Below the pieces are notes generated by a model. It made no database searches. It saw only the letters and a list, made by a program, of their open reading frames with translations, and was not told the DNA's origin. The position numbers were made by a program, and so were the translations under genes. This document shows, piece after piece, positions 27,561 to 36,226 of a stretch of 64,000 bases of DNA. Numbering within the stretch: position 1 is the stretch's first letter; each line of letters starts with the position of its first letter. This DNA is from Pseudomonas fulva (GTDB taxonomy: Bacteria > Pseudomonadota > Gammaproteobacteria > Pseudomonadales > Pseudomonadaceae): positions 62,001 through 126,000 of the forward strand of contig NZ_JADNYP010000008.1 of the NCBI RefSeq assembly GCF_015680705.1. Reading direction: 5' to 3'.

Positions 27561-28937
27561 ATGGCTATCAGTGTATTCGACCTGTTCAAGATCGGTATCG
27601 GCCCGTCCAGCTCCCACACCGTAGGCCCCATGCGCGCGGCCGCGACCTTCGCTCGGACGCTGCGTGAACGGCACTTGCTGGGGCAGGTGACCCGGGTCGA
27701 GATACGTCTGTACGGCTCCTTGTCGGCCACCGGGGTCGGCCATGCCACCGACCGTGCCTGCTTGCTAGGGCTGATGGGGCAATGGCCCGACCGTGTGGAC
27801 CCTCACACCATCGGGCCACGTATCGAGCAGTTGCTGCAGGAGCATTGCCTGATGCTCGATGGCCAGCACCCGATCGAATTCCATTATGCCCGCGACCTGC
27901 TGCTGCTCGACGAGAACCTGCCTTACCACCCCAATGCGATGAGTCTGCAAGCCCTGGGCGAGGCGGGCAGTTTGCTGATGCAGACCTACTATTCGGTCGG
28001 TGGAGGCTTCATCGTCGAGCAAGCGCAGATCGATGCGCCCGCCTGCGACCACGCGCAAGTCGCGTTGCCCTACGAGTTCTCCAGCGCAACCGAACTGCTG
28101 GCCCTGTGCAAGGCCCATGAGCTGAGTGTCAGCCAACTGATGATGGCCAATGAGACAGCCTGGCGCAGCGAGCAGGAGGTCCGCGACGGCTTGCTGAAGA
28201 TCTGGAAAGCCATGCAGGAATGCGTGGCCAATGGCCTGAGCAACGAGGGCATCCTGCCTGGCGGCCTCAAGGTTCGTCGTCGCGCCGCCAGGCTGCACCG
28301 CAGCCTGCAGGAACTGGGCAAGCCCAATGTCATCGGCTCGACGCTCAGCGCCATGGAATGGGTCAACCTGTTCGCCCTGGCGGTCAACGAGGAGAACGCC
28401 GCTGGCGGACGCATGGTCACCGCGCCAACCAATGGCGCGGCGGGAATCATTCCGGCGGTCCTGCATTACTATATGAAATTCAATCCCGATGCCTGCGATG
28501 ACGACATCGTTGCGTTCCTGCTCTCGGCTGCCGCCGTGGGTATCCTGTGCAAGAAGAACGCCTCGATCTCCGGCGCCGAGGTCGGCTGCCAGGGCGAGGT
28601 CGGCTCGGCCTGCTCGATGGCCGCCGCTGGCCTGGCCGAGGTGCTCGGCGCGACGCCAGCGCAACTGGAGAACGCCGCCGAGATCGCTCTGGAGCACAAC
28701 CTCGGCCTGACCTGCGACCCGGTGGGTGGGCTGGTGCAGGTCCCCTGCATCGAGCGCAACGCTATCGCCGCGGTCAAGGCCATCAATGCGGTGCAGATGG
28801 CCTTGCGCGGCGATGGCGAGCACTTCATTTCGCTCGACCAGGTGATCCGCACCATGCGCGACACGGGAGCCGACATGCTCGACAAGTACAAGGAAACCTC
28901 ACGCGGCGGGCTGGCGGTGGCCTTCGTCGAGTGCTGA
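27561..28937 (+). CDS. sdaA: [4Fe-4S] L-serine ammonia-lyase
   Basis: A 458-aa single-chain iron-sulfur L-serine dehydratase converting L-serine to pyruvate and ammonia. N-terminal beta domain ([21 protein letters not shown] at 4-24) and C-terminal catalytic alpha domain with cluster ligands C343, C385 and C396. The final residue is C458; in the Legionella enzyme the C-terminal cysteine occupies the resting active site as the fourth iron ligand, and the identical positions here imply the same tail-in-mouth autoregulation. ATG 27561 follows GGTGGAGG. It is probably controlled by the divergent LysR. Confidence 0.93.
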   Translation: MAISVFDLFKIGIGPSSSHTVGPMRAAATFARTLRERHLLGQVTRVEIRLYGSLSATGVGHATDRACLLGLMGQWPDRVDPHTIGPRIEQLLQEHCLMLDGQHPIEFHYARDLLLLDENLPYHPNAMSLQALGEAGSLLMQTYYSVGGGFIVEQAQIDAPACDHAQVALPYEFSSATELLALCKAHELSVSQLMMANETAWRSEQEVRDGLLKIWKAMQECVANGLSNEGILPGGLKVRRRAARLHRSLQELGKPNVIGSTLSAMEWVNLFALAVNEENAAGGRMVTAPTNGAAGIIPAVLHYYMKFNPDACDDDIVAFLLSAAAVGILCKKNASISGAEVGCQGEVGSACSMAAAGLAEVLGATPAQLENAAEIALEHNLGLTCDPVGGLVQVPCIERNAIAAVKAINAVQMALRGDGEHFISLDQVIRTMRDTGADMLDKYKETSRGGLAVAFVEC

Positions 28938-29155
28938 GCAGGCCTGGCGGCCGCCGGTCGGCAAGTGCCGATGCCAAGGCGAACCTGCCTGACTTTCCTG
29001 CCTCCACTGCTATGGTGCAGATGAAGGATGATCTGCTCATTGCCTGAATGCATGATCGTTCGGATAGACGATGTCTTCTATCAATTGGTACTCAGGCGCA
29101 GTCAGGCGTAACAAGGGGAGAGTCCCGTCACACGCCATCGGCAGAGGTTGCGGTA

Positions 29156-29422
29156 ATGTCGCTTATCGGACTATCGACGTTGGAAATGCGTCAACTGATC
29201 GAACAGGCCTGCCTGCCTGATCGCTGCGAAGTGAGTTGCCCGGATGGGGTATGTCTGACCATCCGTCTTGGGCGAGGTCAGGATCTCGACGACTGCCTGG
29301 TCATGTCCGGCATTCCGTTGAGCAGCCTCAACAGCTGCCGAGATCTGCTCGGGCTGGTGTCCCAGCTACGGGCGCAACAGCATCGGCCAACCCTTCGCCG
29401 CTCCGTCCGGGCCCTGGCCTGA
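29156..29422 (+). CDS. DUF1652 family protein
   Basis: An 88-aa small cytosolic protein of the Pseudomonas-restricted DUF1652 family (pattern: STLEMRQLIEQACLPDRCEVSCPDGVCLTIRL ... VMSGIPLSSLNSCRDLLGLVSQLR). Function unknown. ATG 29156 matches the family N-terminus; the upstream ORF extension is not conserved. Stand-alone gene. Confidence 0.75.
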   Translation: MSLIGLSTLEMRQLIEQACLPDRCEVSCPDGVCLTIRLGRGQDLDDCLVMSGIPLSSLNSCRDLLGLVSQLRAQQHRPTLRRSVRALA

Positions 29423-29544
29423 GCCGTGCCCGGTGGGCTCGACTGGCCAAGGTGGCCGGCCCCGTCAGGGTTTGTCGAAAAGTCGCCGAGCGGCGATCAG
29501 TCAAGGCGACAACAGGCGAGCAAGCGCCGCCTGCGAATGGTAAG

Positions 29545-29561
29545 TGAGCGTCCCGCGCTCA
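29545..29561 (+). terminator. Weak hairpin downstream of the DUF1652 gene
   Basis: TGAGCG / CGCTCA stem with a 5-nt loop in the 205-bp gap between the convergent DUF1652 and 95-aa hypothetical genes. It has only a short ATTG after it, so the terminator call is weak. Confidence 0.3.
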
Positions 29562-29627
29562 TTGTCAGCGCAGCCTGAGCGGCGCGCAGGCACCTGCTTC
29601 CAGAGCCTGGCAGCCAGCGGCCTGGCA

Positions 29628-29915
29628 TCATTGCAGTTCGAGCAGCAACTTCAGTCCACCGTCGCCACATTTACCATGGTGGCGCACGACCCCATGGTAG
29701 GCGCGCCCCTCCCAGACGAACGCCAGGCTGTGCGAGCGATCGAGCTTGTTGGGCAGCGGGGGCGCGATGTGCAACTGCAGCCCAGGTCGACCGCGCAGGT
29801 CTAGCGGGGCCAGTTGCACAAGGCATTCGACACGTTGGGCCACGGGGCCGAACAATGTGTCACGGACGTAATCCAGCTCCACGCTGGCTGCCGGTGCGGG
29901 GCAGGGCATCTTCAT
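29628..29915 (-). CDS. Hypothetical protein, 95 aa, coupled to DUF4142 gene
   Basis: A small protein (MKMPCPAPAASVELDYVRDTLFGPVAQRVECLVQLAPLDL...) with alternating hydrophobic pattern suggesting beta-structure; no domain recognised. Its ATG overlaps the stop codon of the preceding DUF4142 gene (ATGA), which supports it as a genuine, translationally coupled gene. Confidence 0.55.
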   Translation of the reverse strand: MKMPCPAPAASVELDYVRDTLFGPVAQRVECLVQLAPLDLRGRPGLQLHIAPPLPNKLDRSHSLAFVWEGRAYHGVVRHHGKCGDGGLKLLLELQ

Positions 29916-30454
29916 GGTTGTCGGGCTCCATCGGTATCGCTGGGCAGGTCATGCTGCAACTGCTGCGCCCTCTCAAGGTGATCGCGCAGCATTGGCAGGG
30001 TGTCACGTGCATACATGCGGATCGATTCTTCGGCCGTCCCGGCTTGTCGCTGCTGGTCGAACAGGCGGATCGCCTGCTGGTGGGCGTTGACCTGATGGCG
30101 GGCATAGGCTGCGTCGAACGAAGCGCCTTCTGGTACCTGCAGCATCATTTTCCGCGCCTTCTCGGCCAGCGCCGCTTCATCGGGCATATCGAACCCATGC
30201 AGCCTGGCCAGTTCGAACAGTGCCCGGTTGGCCTGGGCATGGTCGTCGATCATGTGTTGGGCAAACTGCCTGACCGCTGGCGAGTCGGATTTCTCCAGAG
30301 CCAACCGACTGGCCTGGATCTCGGACAGGCCCATGCTGGCCGCCTCGCTCGCGAAGGTGCCATCGGCGGGCGCGGCGGCCACTGCCGTTGCGCCGAGACT
30401 CACCAGGCACGCCAGCAGTGTTGCCGAGCGCAGGGGGGACGAATGCATGCGCAT
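29912..30454 (-). CDS. DUF4142 family periplasmic protein
   Basis: A 180-aa exported protein (signal peptide about 1-27, ending AVAAA|AP) followed by a ferritin-like four-helix DUF4142 domain: FASEAASMGLSEIQASRLALEKSDSPAVRQFAQHMIDDHAQAN, with conserved HMIDDH. These proteins are often stress-related; the specific role is unknown. GGAG upstream is consistent with starts at residue 1 or 3. It forms a two-gene unit with the 95-aa ORF. Confidence 0.82.
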   Translation of the reverse strand: MRMHSSPLRSATLLACLVSLGATAVAAAPADGTFASEAASMGLSEIQASRLALEKSDSPAVRQFAQHMIDDHAQANRALFELARLHGFDMPDEAALAEKARKMMLQVPEGASFDAAYARHQVNAHQQAIRLFDQQRQAGTAEESIRMYARDTLPMLRDHLERAQQLQHDLPSDTDGARQP

Positions 30455-30921
30455 GCTCCTTTACAGGAAGGACAAAGTCATCGTTCGAAGCCCGCCTGGG
30501 CAGAGCGTTCAATTTATTTGCGCGCTGCCTATCCAGGCCATGCCCGGTGTGCTCTATCGAGCGTGGCAAAGGGGTAGGGGTGGGTCAAGTGAAGAGGCTG
30601 TCAATCATCGTCCCTGGCCGTTTTGCCGATCGACGGTGTCTGCGCGTCATAGACCGTGTGCGCCTAGCTGGTCCGGTCGGTGGCCTTGGGCAACGCCAGG
30701 CGCGCCTGACGCCTGCTACCGTGCCCCCCCATCAGTCCGGACGTCGGGTGCCTCTGGCAGGCGCGAAGCAAGCGTCCGCCACGAATATTGCTCTCGATCT
30801 GTGACCGGGCCCAAGGCCAGGAAGTCAACAGGCCCTGGCTAGGCGAGGGTATGCGTGGGGCGTCCTGGTGTGGGGCGCTGGCCAGGGGCTTGGACAGGTG
30901 CGCTGTTGGTCGGAGGCGCGG
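30455..30921. other. 467-bp region without a supported gene
   Basis: Contains the promoter of the DUF4142 gene and the 3' side of the aldolase gene. Six-frame reading gives only ORFs lacking ribosome-binding sites and recognisable sequence. I see no hairpin with a T-run. Confidence 0.4.
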
Positions 30922-31716
30922 TCACGCCTTGTAGTCCTGGCCGTCACGGTCGAGCTGGCGGATCAGTGCATCCCAGTGCCGCTTGACCCCCTCGCCATGA
31001 CCATCGGAAAAGCGCCTGGATTGCTCGTGGACCTTGGCGATGGCCCGCGGCGAGGCATACCGCAGTTGGTCATTGCCACCGGCCTGGGCCGCGATCTGGA
31101 TGTTGCAGGCCCGCTCCAGCCCATGCAGCTCGCGAAAGGCATGCTCGACGCTGATGCCGCCGGTGAGCAGGCCGTGGTTGCGCAGGATCAGGATGTTGCT
31201 ATCGCCCAGGTTGGCGACCAGGCGTGCTTGTTCGTCCAGATCCAGGGCCACCCCTTCGTACTCGTGGTATGTCACGCGACTGTAGAATCCGAGGGCATGC
31301 TGGGAAATCGGCAGCAGGCCGTCACGCTGGGCCGATACCGCCGCGCCATCGCGCGTGTGAGTATGCAGGATCGCTTTGAGGTCAGGTCGGGCACGATGGA
31401 TGGCGCTATGGATGACGTAGCCGGCCTGGTTGATGCCCAGGCCCAGCGGGTCGTCGACGATCGTCCCGTCGACATCGACCTTGACTAGGTTGGAGGCGGT
31501 GATTTCGTCGAACAACAGGCCAAAGGCATTGATCAGAAAATGCTCGTCAGGCCCTGGAACGCGCGCCGAGAAATGCGTGTAGACATGATCGGTCCAGCGC
31601 AACAGCGCCGCCAGGCGATAGGCTGCGGCGAGCTTGACCCGTACCTCCCATTCTTCCGGGCCGACTCGCTGACGCACGCTGGCTTCGCTGCTGGACACTA
31701 CAGGCAAGGTACTCAT
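30922..31716 (-). CDS. Class II aldolase/adducin family protein
   Basis: A 264-aa protein of the L-fuculose-phosphate aldolase/RhaD/adducin fold, the larger non-phosphosugar group found with amino-acid or aromatic degradation genes. Zinc ligands are in HTHTRDG (about 117-123) and HNH-like RNHGLLT (about 179-185); TDHVYTHFSARVPG (about 42-55) is the substrate-loop region. The reaction is unknown (aldol cleavage or decarboxylation). ATG 31716 has GGAG at proper spacing; an in-frame ATG two codons upstream does not. Confidence 0.8.
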   Translation of the reverse strand: MSTLPVVSSSEASVRQRVGPEEWEVRVKLAAAYRLAALLRWTDHVYTHFSARVPGPDEHFLINAFGLLFDEITASNLVKVDVDGTIVDDPLGLGINQAGYVIHSAIHRARPDLKAILHTHTRDGAAVSAQRDGLLPISQHALGFYSRVTYHEYEGVALDLDEQARLVANLGDSNILILRNHGLLTGGISVEHAFRELHGLERACNIQIAAQAGGNDQLRYASPRAIAKVHEQSRRFSDGHGEGVKRHWDALIRQLDRDGQDYKA

Positions 31717-31718
31717 GA

Positions 31719-31826
31719 TCATCTCCAGGTTGGGTGTTGTGCGGTCAGCTCATGCTCGGGCAGGTTTTCGTGTAGGAACTGGTTGGCCTGTGCGGCGGGC
31801 TGGCTGGCAATTGGCGAATGACTCAT
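31719..31826 (-). CDS. Possible 35-aa small protein coupled between acyl-CoA dehydrogenase-like and aldolase genes
   Basis: The ORF MSHSPIASQPAAQANQFL... (35 aa) starts in an ATGA overlap with the stop of the flavoprotein gene, has AGGTGA about 5 bp before the start, and its TGA lies just before the aldolase start. It fills almost all of the space between the two genes. It contains no membrane segment or known motif. The overlaps argue for translation; its short length leaves chance as an alternative. Confidence 0.35.
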   Translation of the reverse strand: MSHSPIASQPAAQANQFLHENLPEHELTAQHPTWR

Positions 31827-32959
31827 GCCGTCACCTGCGCCAGGGCTGTGCGGCCCACCTGGCCAAGCACCACATCGTCCTGTGGGGTGTGGATGCGGCT
31901 GCACAGCACGTCACGGTAATGCCGCTCCAGCGGATTGCGCCGCGACAAGCCCGGGTTGCCAGCGGCCTCGATGGCCAGCTGCACCGCGCCGATGGCGTTG
32001 CTGCTGACCAGATGCTTGATCTGTCCGGCGTGGGCGGTGGCGATCTGTCCAGTCACGGCCGAGTCGAGCAAACTCTGGTTGGCGAACAACAGCGTGTCGA
32101 TACGCCCCATGATCTCCTGGAACCGTGGCAGGCTCGCCAGCGGCGCGCCGAGGCTGGACGGCGCGCGGCTCTGCAGGAATTCACGTAGCCAGTCGCGCGC
32201 GGCCCGTGCCACGCCATCGTAGAGTGCCGACAGCAGCACCGACATCCATAACAGGCCTTTGCCATCGAGTTCCGGGCGCGGCGCGCTGGCCGGGCTGACG
32301 GCGACTGCATGATCCAACGGGATCAGCACCCCGTCGAAGCGTACTTCATGGCTGCAGGAGGCGCGCATGCCCAGATGATCCCAGTCCTCGATGATGTGGA
32401 TGCCGGGGGTATCCTTGTGGACCAGGTAGCTGCCGACCAACGCATCGGCATCATCGCTGCGCGCCCAGACCAGGTACCAGGTCAATCCATGGCTGCCGGT
32501 GGAGTAGATCTTGCGACCGGACAGGCGCCAGCCTTCGCTGGTTCTTCGGGCCAAGGTGGCTGGCAGGCCGCCGCGAGCCGGCGTGCCCAGTTCAGGCTCA
32601 ACCCGGAGCGCATTGATCAATGCGCCGTTGGTCACCGCGTCGCGGGCGACCTGCAGGCGCAGGCGCTCGGGCCAGCGTGCTTCATCTTGCAAGCGTGAGT
32701 GTTGCAGGTACTGCATGGCCACAATCAGTGCGCTGGAGGGATCGCCCTTGCCAACGGCGGCGATCACCCGGCGCGCCGTGGCCAGGTCGGCGCCACCGCC
32801 GCCCAGGGCACATGGCACGGTGAGAGCGAGCAATCCGTGCTGGCGCAGCAGGGTGAAGTTGTCGTGGGGGAACTGGCCGTTACGGTCGTAGCGTTCGGCG
32901 TTGGCGGCCAGGGCTTGGGTAAGCTCGGCCAGGGCGCTATCGGATGGGAGGCGACTCAT
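31823..32959 (-). CDS. Acyl-CoA dehydrogenase-fold flavoprotein (DszC/SfnC-like)
   Basis: A 378-aa flavoprotein with acyl-CoA dehydrogenase fold. The N-terminal helices, a central beta domain (SGRKIYSTGSHGLTWYLVWA, about 147-166) and C-terminal helical bundle are recognisable. The substrate-base glutamate of true acyl-CoA dehydrogenases is not evident, and the general look is that of the FMN-dependent monooxygenase branch (DszC, SfnC). Its neighbours are a class II aldolase and a LysR regulator transcribed in the same direction. The reaction is unassigned. Confidence 0.75.
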   Translation of the reverse strand: MSRLPSDSALAELTQALAANAERYDRNGQFPHDNFTLLRQHGLLALTVPCALGGGGADLATARRVIAAVGKGDPSSALIVAMQYLQHSRLQDEARWPERLRLQVARDAVTNGALINALRVEPELGTPARGGLPATLARRTSEGWRLSGRKIYSTGSHGLTWYLVWARSDDADALVGSYLVHKDTPGIHIIEDWDHLGMRASCSHEVRFDGVLIPLDHAVAVSPASAPRPELDGKGLLWMSVLLSALYDGVARAARDWLREFLQSRAPSSLGAPLASLPRFQEIMGRIDTLLFANQSLLDSAVTGQIATAHAGQIKHLVSSNAIGAVQLAIEAAGNPGLSRRNPLERHYRDVLCSRIHTPQDDVVLGQVGRTALAQVTA

Positions 32960-33044
32960 TGCACATTCATTCCTGCGAATACAGTGGGTGGCCGTCCGGG
33001 CTGAAGGGCCTGGTACGATTCGATATACCGTATTCGTATGAGTG

Positions 33045-33126
33045 TGCTGCGTGAAATTCTTTTATGTTATATATTAATTATCTAATTGAAGAATAAAGTC
33101 GATTTATAAAATGTTTATTTTTGATT
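33045..33126. promoter_or_regulatory. AT-rich intergenic island upstream of the flavoprotein gene
   Basis: About 80 bp with very low GC (runs such as TTATATATTAATTATC) between the LysR gene and the gene starting at 32959, with a direct repeat ATTCGATAT / ATTCGTAT at about 33016-33037. It is probably the promoter and upstream activating region of the minus-strand unit. Confidence 0.4.
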
Positions 33127-34023
33127 TTACGACAATCCTTGCAAACGCTGGGCGGTGACCTTGCCGAACAGTTCCACGGGATCCTGCAGGTTGCCCAGGT
33201 AGCGCGGATGGAACAACCAGAGATCGACTTGTGGCTTGAAGTCGCTGATTGTCAGCACATCGAGCTCGCTCCGGTGGCGGCTGGCTTCCAGCAGAGGCTC
33301 GGGTACCAGACCCAGGCCCTGGCCGTTGGCGACCAGGCCCATTTGCAGCTCGGTGCCGAACGTTTCCAGATTGATCGACAACGACAGGCCCTGTTCGCTG
33401 AGCGCCCGCTGCAGGCCGGCACGGAAACCACAGCCGTCAGGGTTGAGCACCCAGCCGCGCTCATGGCAGTCACGCAGCTTGTAGCTGCGCTTGCTGGCGC
33501 TGCCCTTGGCTGTGACCACGCGCAGCGCCATCCTTGCCACCGACTGGCTGGCGATACCCTCGGGAAAGATCTTGCCCGGCGGAAACAGCGCCGCCGCCGC
33601 ATCCAGTTCGCCGTTCTCCATGCGCGCGATCAAGCTGCTGCCCCAGCCGCTGGTGATCTGGGTGCGCAGTTGCGGATAGGCCGTGCGGATTTGCGCCAGG
33701 GCCTCGAGCAGCACCACATCGCCCAAGGTCTGTGGCACCCCGAGACGCAAGGTGCCTGAAGGCGCGCCGTCGTTGGCCACCAGCTCGCGCAGGGCGTCGA
33801 TTTCCCGCAGGATGGCCTTGCATTGCTCATACACCCTCAAGCCCATGGAGGTCGGCTTGAGCGGCTTGGTGTTGCGGTCAAGCAAGGTCACGCCCAAGTC
33901 TTGCTCGAAGTTCTGTATGCGTCGGGTGATCGCCGGCTGGGTCAGTTGCAAGGCTTCGGCGGCGAGATTGGTCGACTGGCAACGGATGACGGCCACGAAG
34001 GCGTCCATGTCATCGATTTTCAT
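33127..34023 (-). CDS. LysR-type transcriptional regulator
   Basis: A 298-aa LysR regulator: winged helix about 1-60 (DAFVAVIRCQSTNLAAEALQLTQPAITRRIQNFEQDLG) and effector domain about 90-290. It is on the same strand and upstream of the acyl-CoA-dehydrogenase-like and aldolase genes, separated by a 167-bp AT-rich gap that probably contains their promoter. Target assignment is by proximity. Confidence 0.85.
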   Translation of the reverse strand: MKIDDMDAFVAVIRCQSTNLAAEALQLTQPAITRRIQNFEQDLGVTLLDRNTKPLKPTSMGLRVYEQCKAILREIDALRELVANDGAPSGTLRLGVPQTLGDVVLLEALAQIRTAYPQLRTQITSGWGSSLIARMENGELDAAAALFPPGKIFPEGIASQSVARMALRVVTAKGSASKRSYKLRDCHERGWVLNPDGCGFRAGLQRALSEQGLSLSINLETFGTELQMGLVANGQGLGLVPEPLLEASRHRSELDVLTISDFKPQVDLWLFHPRYLGNLQDPVELFGKVTAQRLQGLS

Positions 34024-34277
34024 ATCCGGCGCTCACATATCGAACCAAGAGAAGATGCCAGGTAAGAATAATCCGTGATGCACCGGTTGTCACAGCGGTT
34101 GAGGTATGGAAGAGGTTGCCTGAAGCCGCTTCGCCGCCCAGTCGCGGCACGGCGACGGCTCCTGCGCAGGGCGGCCGGCCTTGCAACTACCCATCGATGG
34201 GGCCGCAAGCTTGGCTTGCGTGGCAGTGGCCGCCGTCAGGATCCAGAACCGGCAAGCGACAAGCCTGCCGAACCAGA

Positions 34278-34757
34278 TCAACCTCGAGCGAACGCCAGCA
34301 GCTTCTCGCCCGTCAGTCGGTAGCGAATCCATTCATCCTGCGGTTCGGCGCCCATCGCGTTGTAGAAACCGATTGCCGGCTCGTTCCAGTCCAGCACGCT
34401 CCATTCCAGCCGACCGCAGTCATTGGCCACCGCTTCTCGGGCGATATGCCGCAACAGCTCGCGCCCAGCACCGCCGCCACGCTGTTCGGGCGTGACGTAC
34501 AGGTCTTCCAGGTAGATACCATTGCGTCCCAGCCAGGTGGAGTAGCTGTAAAAGTACACGGCGAAACCGATGGCCTCGCCGTCGCGCTCGCAGATCAGGC
34601 TGCTGGTCTTGGCGCCTTCGTCGAACAGGGTGCGTTCGATGTCGGCAACGCTGGCGATGACTTCATGCCGGGCACGCTCGTATTCGGCAAGTTCAGTGAT
34701 GAAGGCCAGGATTTGCCCGGCATCGCTGCGGCGGGCGGGACGGATGGTCAAGGTCAT
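34278..34757 (-). CDS. GNAT-family N-acetyltransferase
   Basis: A 159-aa GCN5-related acetyltransferase resembling diamine N-acetyltransferase (SSAT-like). Visible are TIRPARRSDAGQILAFITELAEYER at the N-terminus, the LEDLYVTPEQRGGGAGRELLRHIA acetyl-CoA motif at about 83-106, and WSVLDWNEPAIGFYNAMGA at about 119-137. The acceptor may be a polyamine or thialysine but is not proven. The upstream signal for translation is weak (CGGAA). Confidence 0.85.
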   Translation of the reverse strand: MTLTIRPARRSDAGQILAFITELAEYERARHEVIASVADIERTLFDEGAKTSSLICERDGEAIGFAVYFYSYSTWLGRNGIYLEDLYVTPEQRGGGAGRELLRHIAREAVANDCGRLEWSVLDWNEPAIGFYNAMGAEPQDEWIRYRLTGEKLLAFARG

Positions 34758-35091
34758 GGGCTTTGATTCCGATTGAACAGGCCGCCATGGTAGTGGACTT
34801 GGCGCAAGCTGCAAGCCACAAGCAAAGCGGATTGCGCCGACTGCACAATGTGCCTTACATACCTGGCCCGAGGCTGCACCACCAACGTGGTAGTCATCGC
34901 CGCATGCTGCAGACCCGCGCCGGCTGCTGCTGTTCGATCTGTCGATGGCTACGCTGCTGCTGATTTCGCTGTATCCGTTGCTGTCCATGGAAGCGAATTT
35001 TCCTTGGTCCTCCGCCGAGCCCGCGGCATGCGCTTCGAAGCGCGGCGACTCGGGTATGATGCGAGCCCTTTTCCCGAACGAGGCCAAGCCC
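34758..35091. other. 334-bp leader region upstream of the HisN-like gene
   Basis: Contains a possible 19-codon Cys-rich leader ORF at 34904-34963 (six Cys codons) and a composite hairpin at 35015-35053. No larger gene is supported. Confidence 0.4.
35015..35053 (+). repeat. Composite hairpin upstream of the HisN-like gene
   Basis: CCGAG/CTCGG outer stem and CCGCG/CGCGG inner stem, enclosing the 14-bp palindrome GCGCTTCGAAGCGC in part. It ends 38 bp before the start codon. It could be an attenuator or a terminator of a short leader transcript; only a short TTTT follows, 11 bp downstream. Confidence 0.4.
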
Positions 35092-35883
35092 ATGTCCCTG
35101 ACGCCTGAACAGACCGACGAGTACCGCGCCTTCGCCGAGCGCCTGGCCGAGGCTGCCGCGGCGGCGATCCAGCCGTATTTCCGTGCCAGCCTCGATGTCG
35201 AGGACAAGGGCGGGCGGCTGTACGACCCGGTCACCGTGGCCGACAAGGCCGCCGAGCAAGCCATGCGTGCGCTGATCCAGCAGCATTATCCGACACACGG
35301 CATCCTTGGCGAGGAGCAGGGCGTCGCGCTCGGGAGCAGTCCGCTGACCTGGGTGCTCGACCCGATCGACGGGACCCGCGCCTTCATCACCGGCCTGCCG
35401 TTGTGGGGCACGCTCATCGCGCTCAACGATGGCACCCGGCCTGTGCTTGGCGTGATGAACCAGCCATTCACCGGCGAGCGCTTCATCGGCACCGCGCAAG
35501 GTGCCTGGCGCAGCGGCACGCCGCTCAAGACTCGCGCTTGCGCCGACCTGGCTTCGGCCACCCTGATGTGCACCACTCCAGACATGTTCGACACCCCAGC
35601 GCGCAAGAGCGCCTTCGAAACCGTCGCCAGCCAGGCACGGCTGATGCGCTACGGTGGCGACTGCTATGCCTACTGCATGCTCGCCTCGGGTTTCGTCGAC
35701 GTGATCGTCGAGGCCAGCCTGCAACCCTATGACGTGCAGGCGCTGATGCCCATCATCGAAGGCGCGGGCGGGGTGATCACTGCCTGGGATGGCGGCACGG
35801 CCCAGCACGGGGGGTGCGTGGTGGCATGTGGGGATCCGGTGTTGCATCGGCAGGTGGTGGAGATGTTGCGCGGGGCGATGTAA
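35092..35883 (+). CDS. hisN: Inositol-monophosphatase-family histidinol-phosphatase
   Basis: A 263-aa Mg2+-dependent phosphatase. Metal ligands are visible at E74 (GEEQG), D90 and D93 (DPIDGTRAFITGLPLWG), and the C-terminal QPYDVQALMPIIEGAGG. The DGTRAFI motif and WG pair are typical of the HisN-type histidinol-phosphatase rather than SuhB or CysQ, so the last but one step of histidine synthesis is the likely role. ATG 35092 was chosen on family N-terminus with CGAGG upstream; the reading frame is open further upstream but not conserved. Confidence 0.8.
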   Translation: MSLTPEQTDEYRAFAERLAEAAAAAIQPYFRASLDVEDKGGRLYDPVTVADKAAEQAMRALIQQHYPTHGILGEEQGVALGSSPLTWVLDPIDGTRAFITGLPLWGTLIALNDGTRPVLGVMNQPFTGERFIGTAQGAWRSGTPLKTRACADLASATLMCTTPDMFDTPARKSAFETVASQARLMRYGGDCYAYCMLASGFVDVIVEASLQPYDVQALMPIIEGAGGVITAWDGGTAQHGGCVVACGDPVLHRQVVEMLRGAM

Positions 35884-36226
35884 ATGCCTGACGCTCGCTG
35901 ACCATGGGCTTTCAGGAGCAAGTGGTATGGGCCGCATCGCGGCTTGTACGAAACCATGCCACGACGCTCAGGGAGCCATCATCGAACGTGACCGGTGGCG
36001 CCGGGCTGCTGCTTTGCGGTGGCCTGCTGCGTCAGCGTTACGGCTCCGGTACCGCCCAGATCGGATCGGCATCGCAGCCTTCGGGGCGAGGCTGGCTGTT
36101 GCAATATCGCAGCAGGGCTTGCGCGCCGCTACTTCAAGCGACGAAGGTTTGAAAAGCGACGGGACAGCGAAGCGGCCTGAGGTGGAGGATGGCTCCCGGA
36201 TGCCTGAAGTCTTTTCGTAGCCTGGC
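35884..36226. other. 343-bp region without a supported gene
   Basis: Lies between the convergent HisN-like and HAD genes. ORFs in it lack ribosome-binding sites and look like random translation of GC-rich DNA. Imperfect GC-rich repeats (CGAAGCGGC, GCAGGGCTTGCG) are present but do not form a convincing terminator. Confidence 0.4.
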
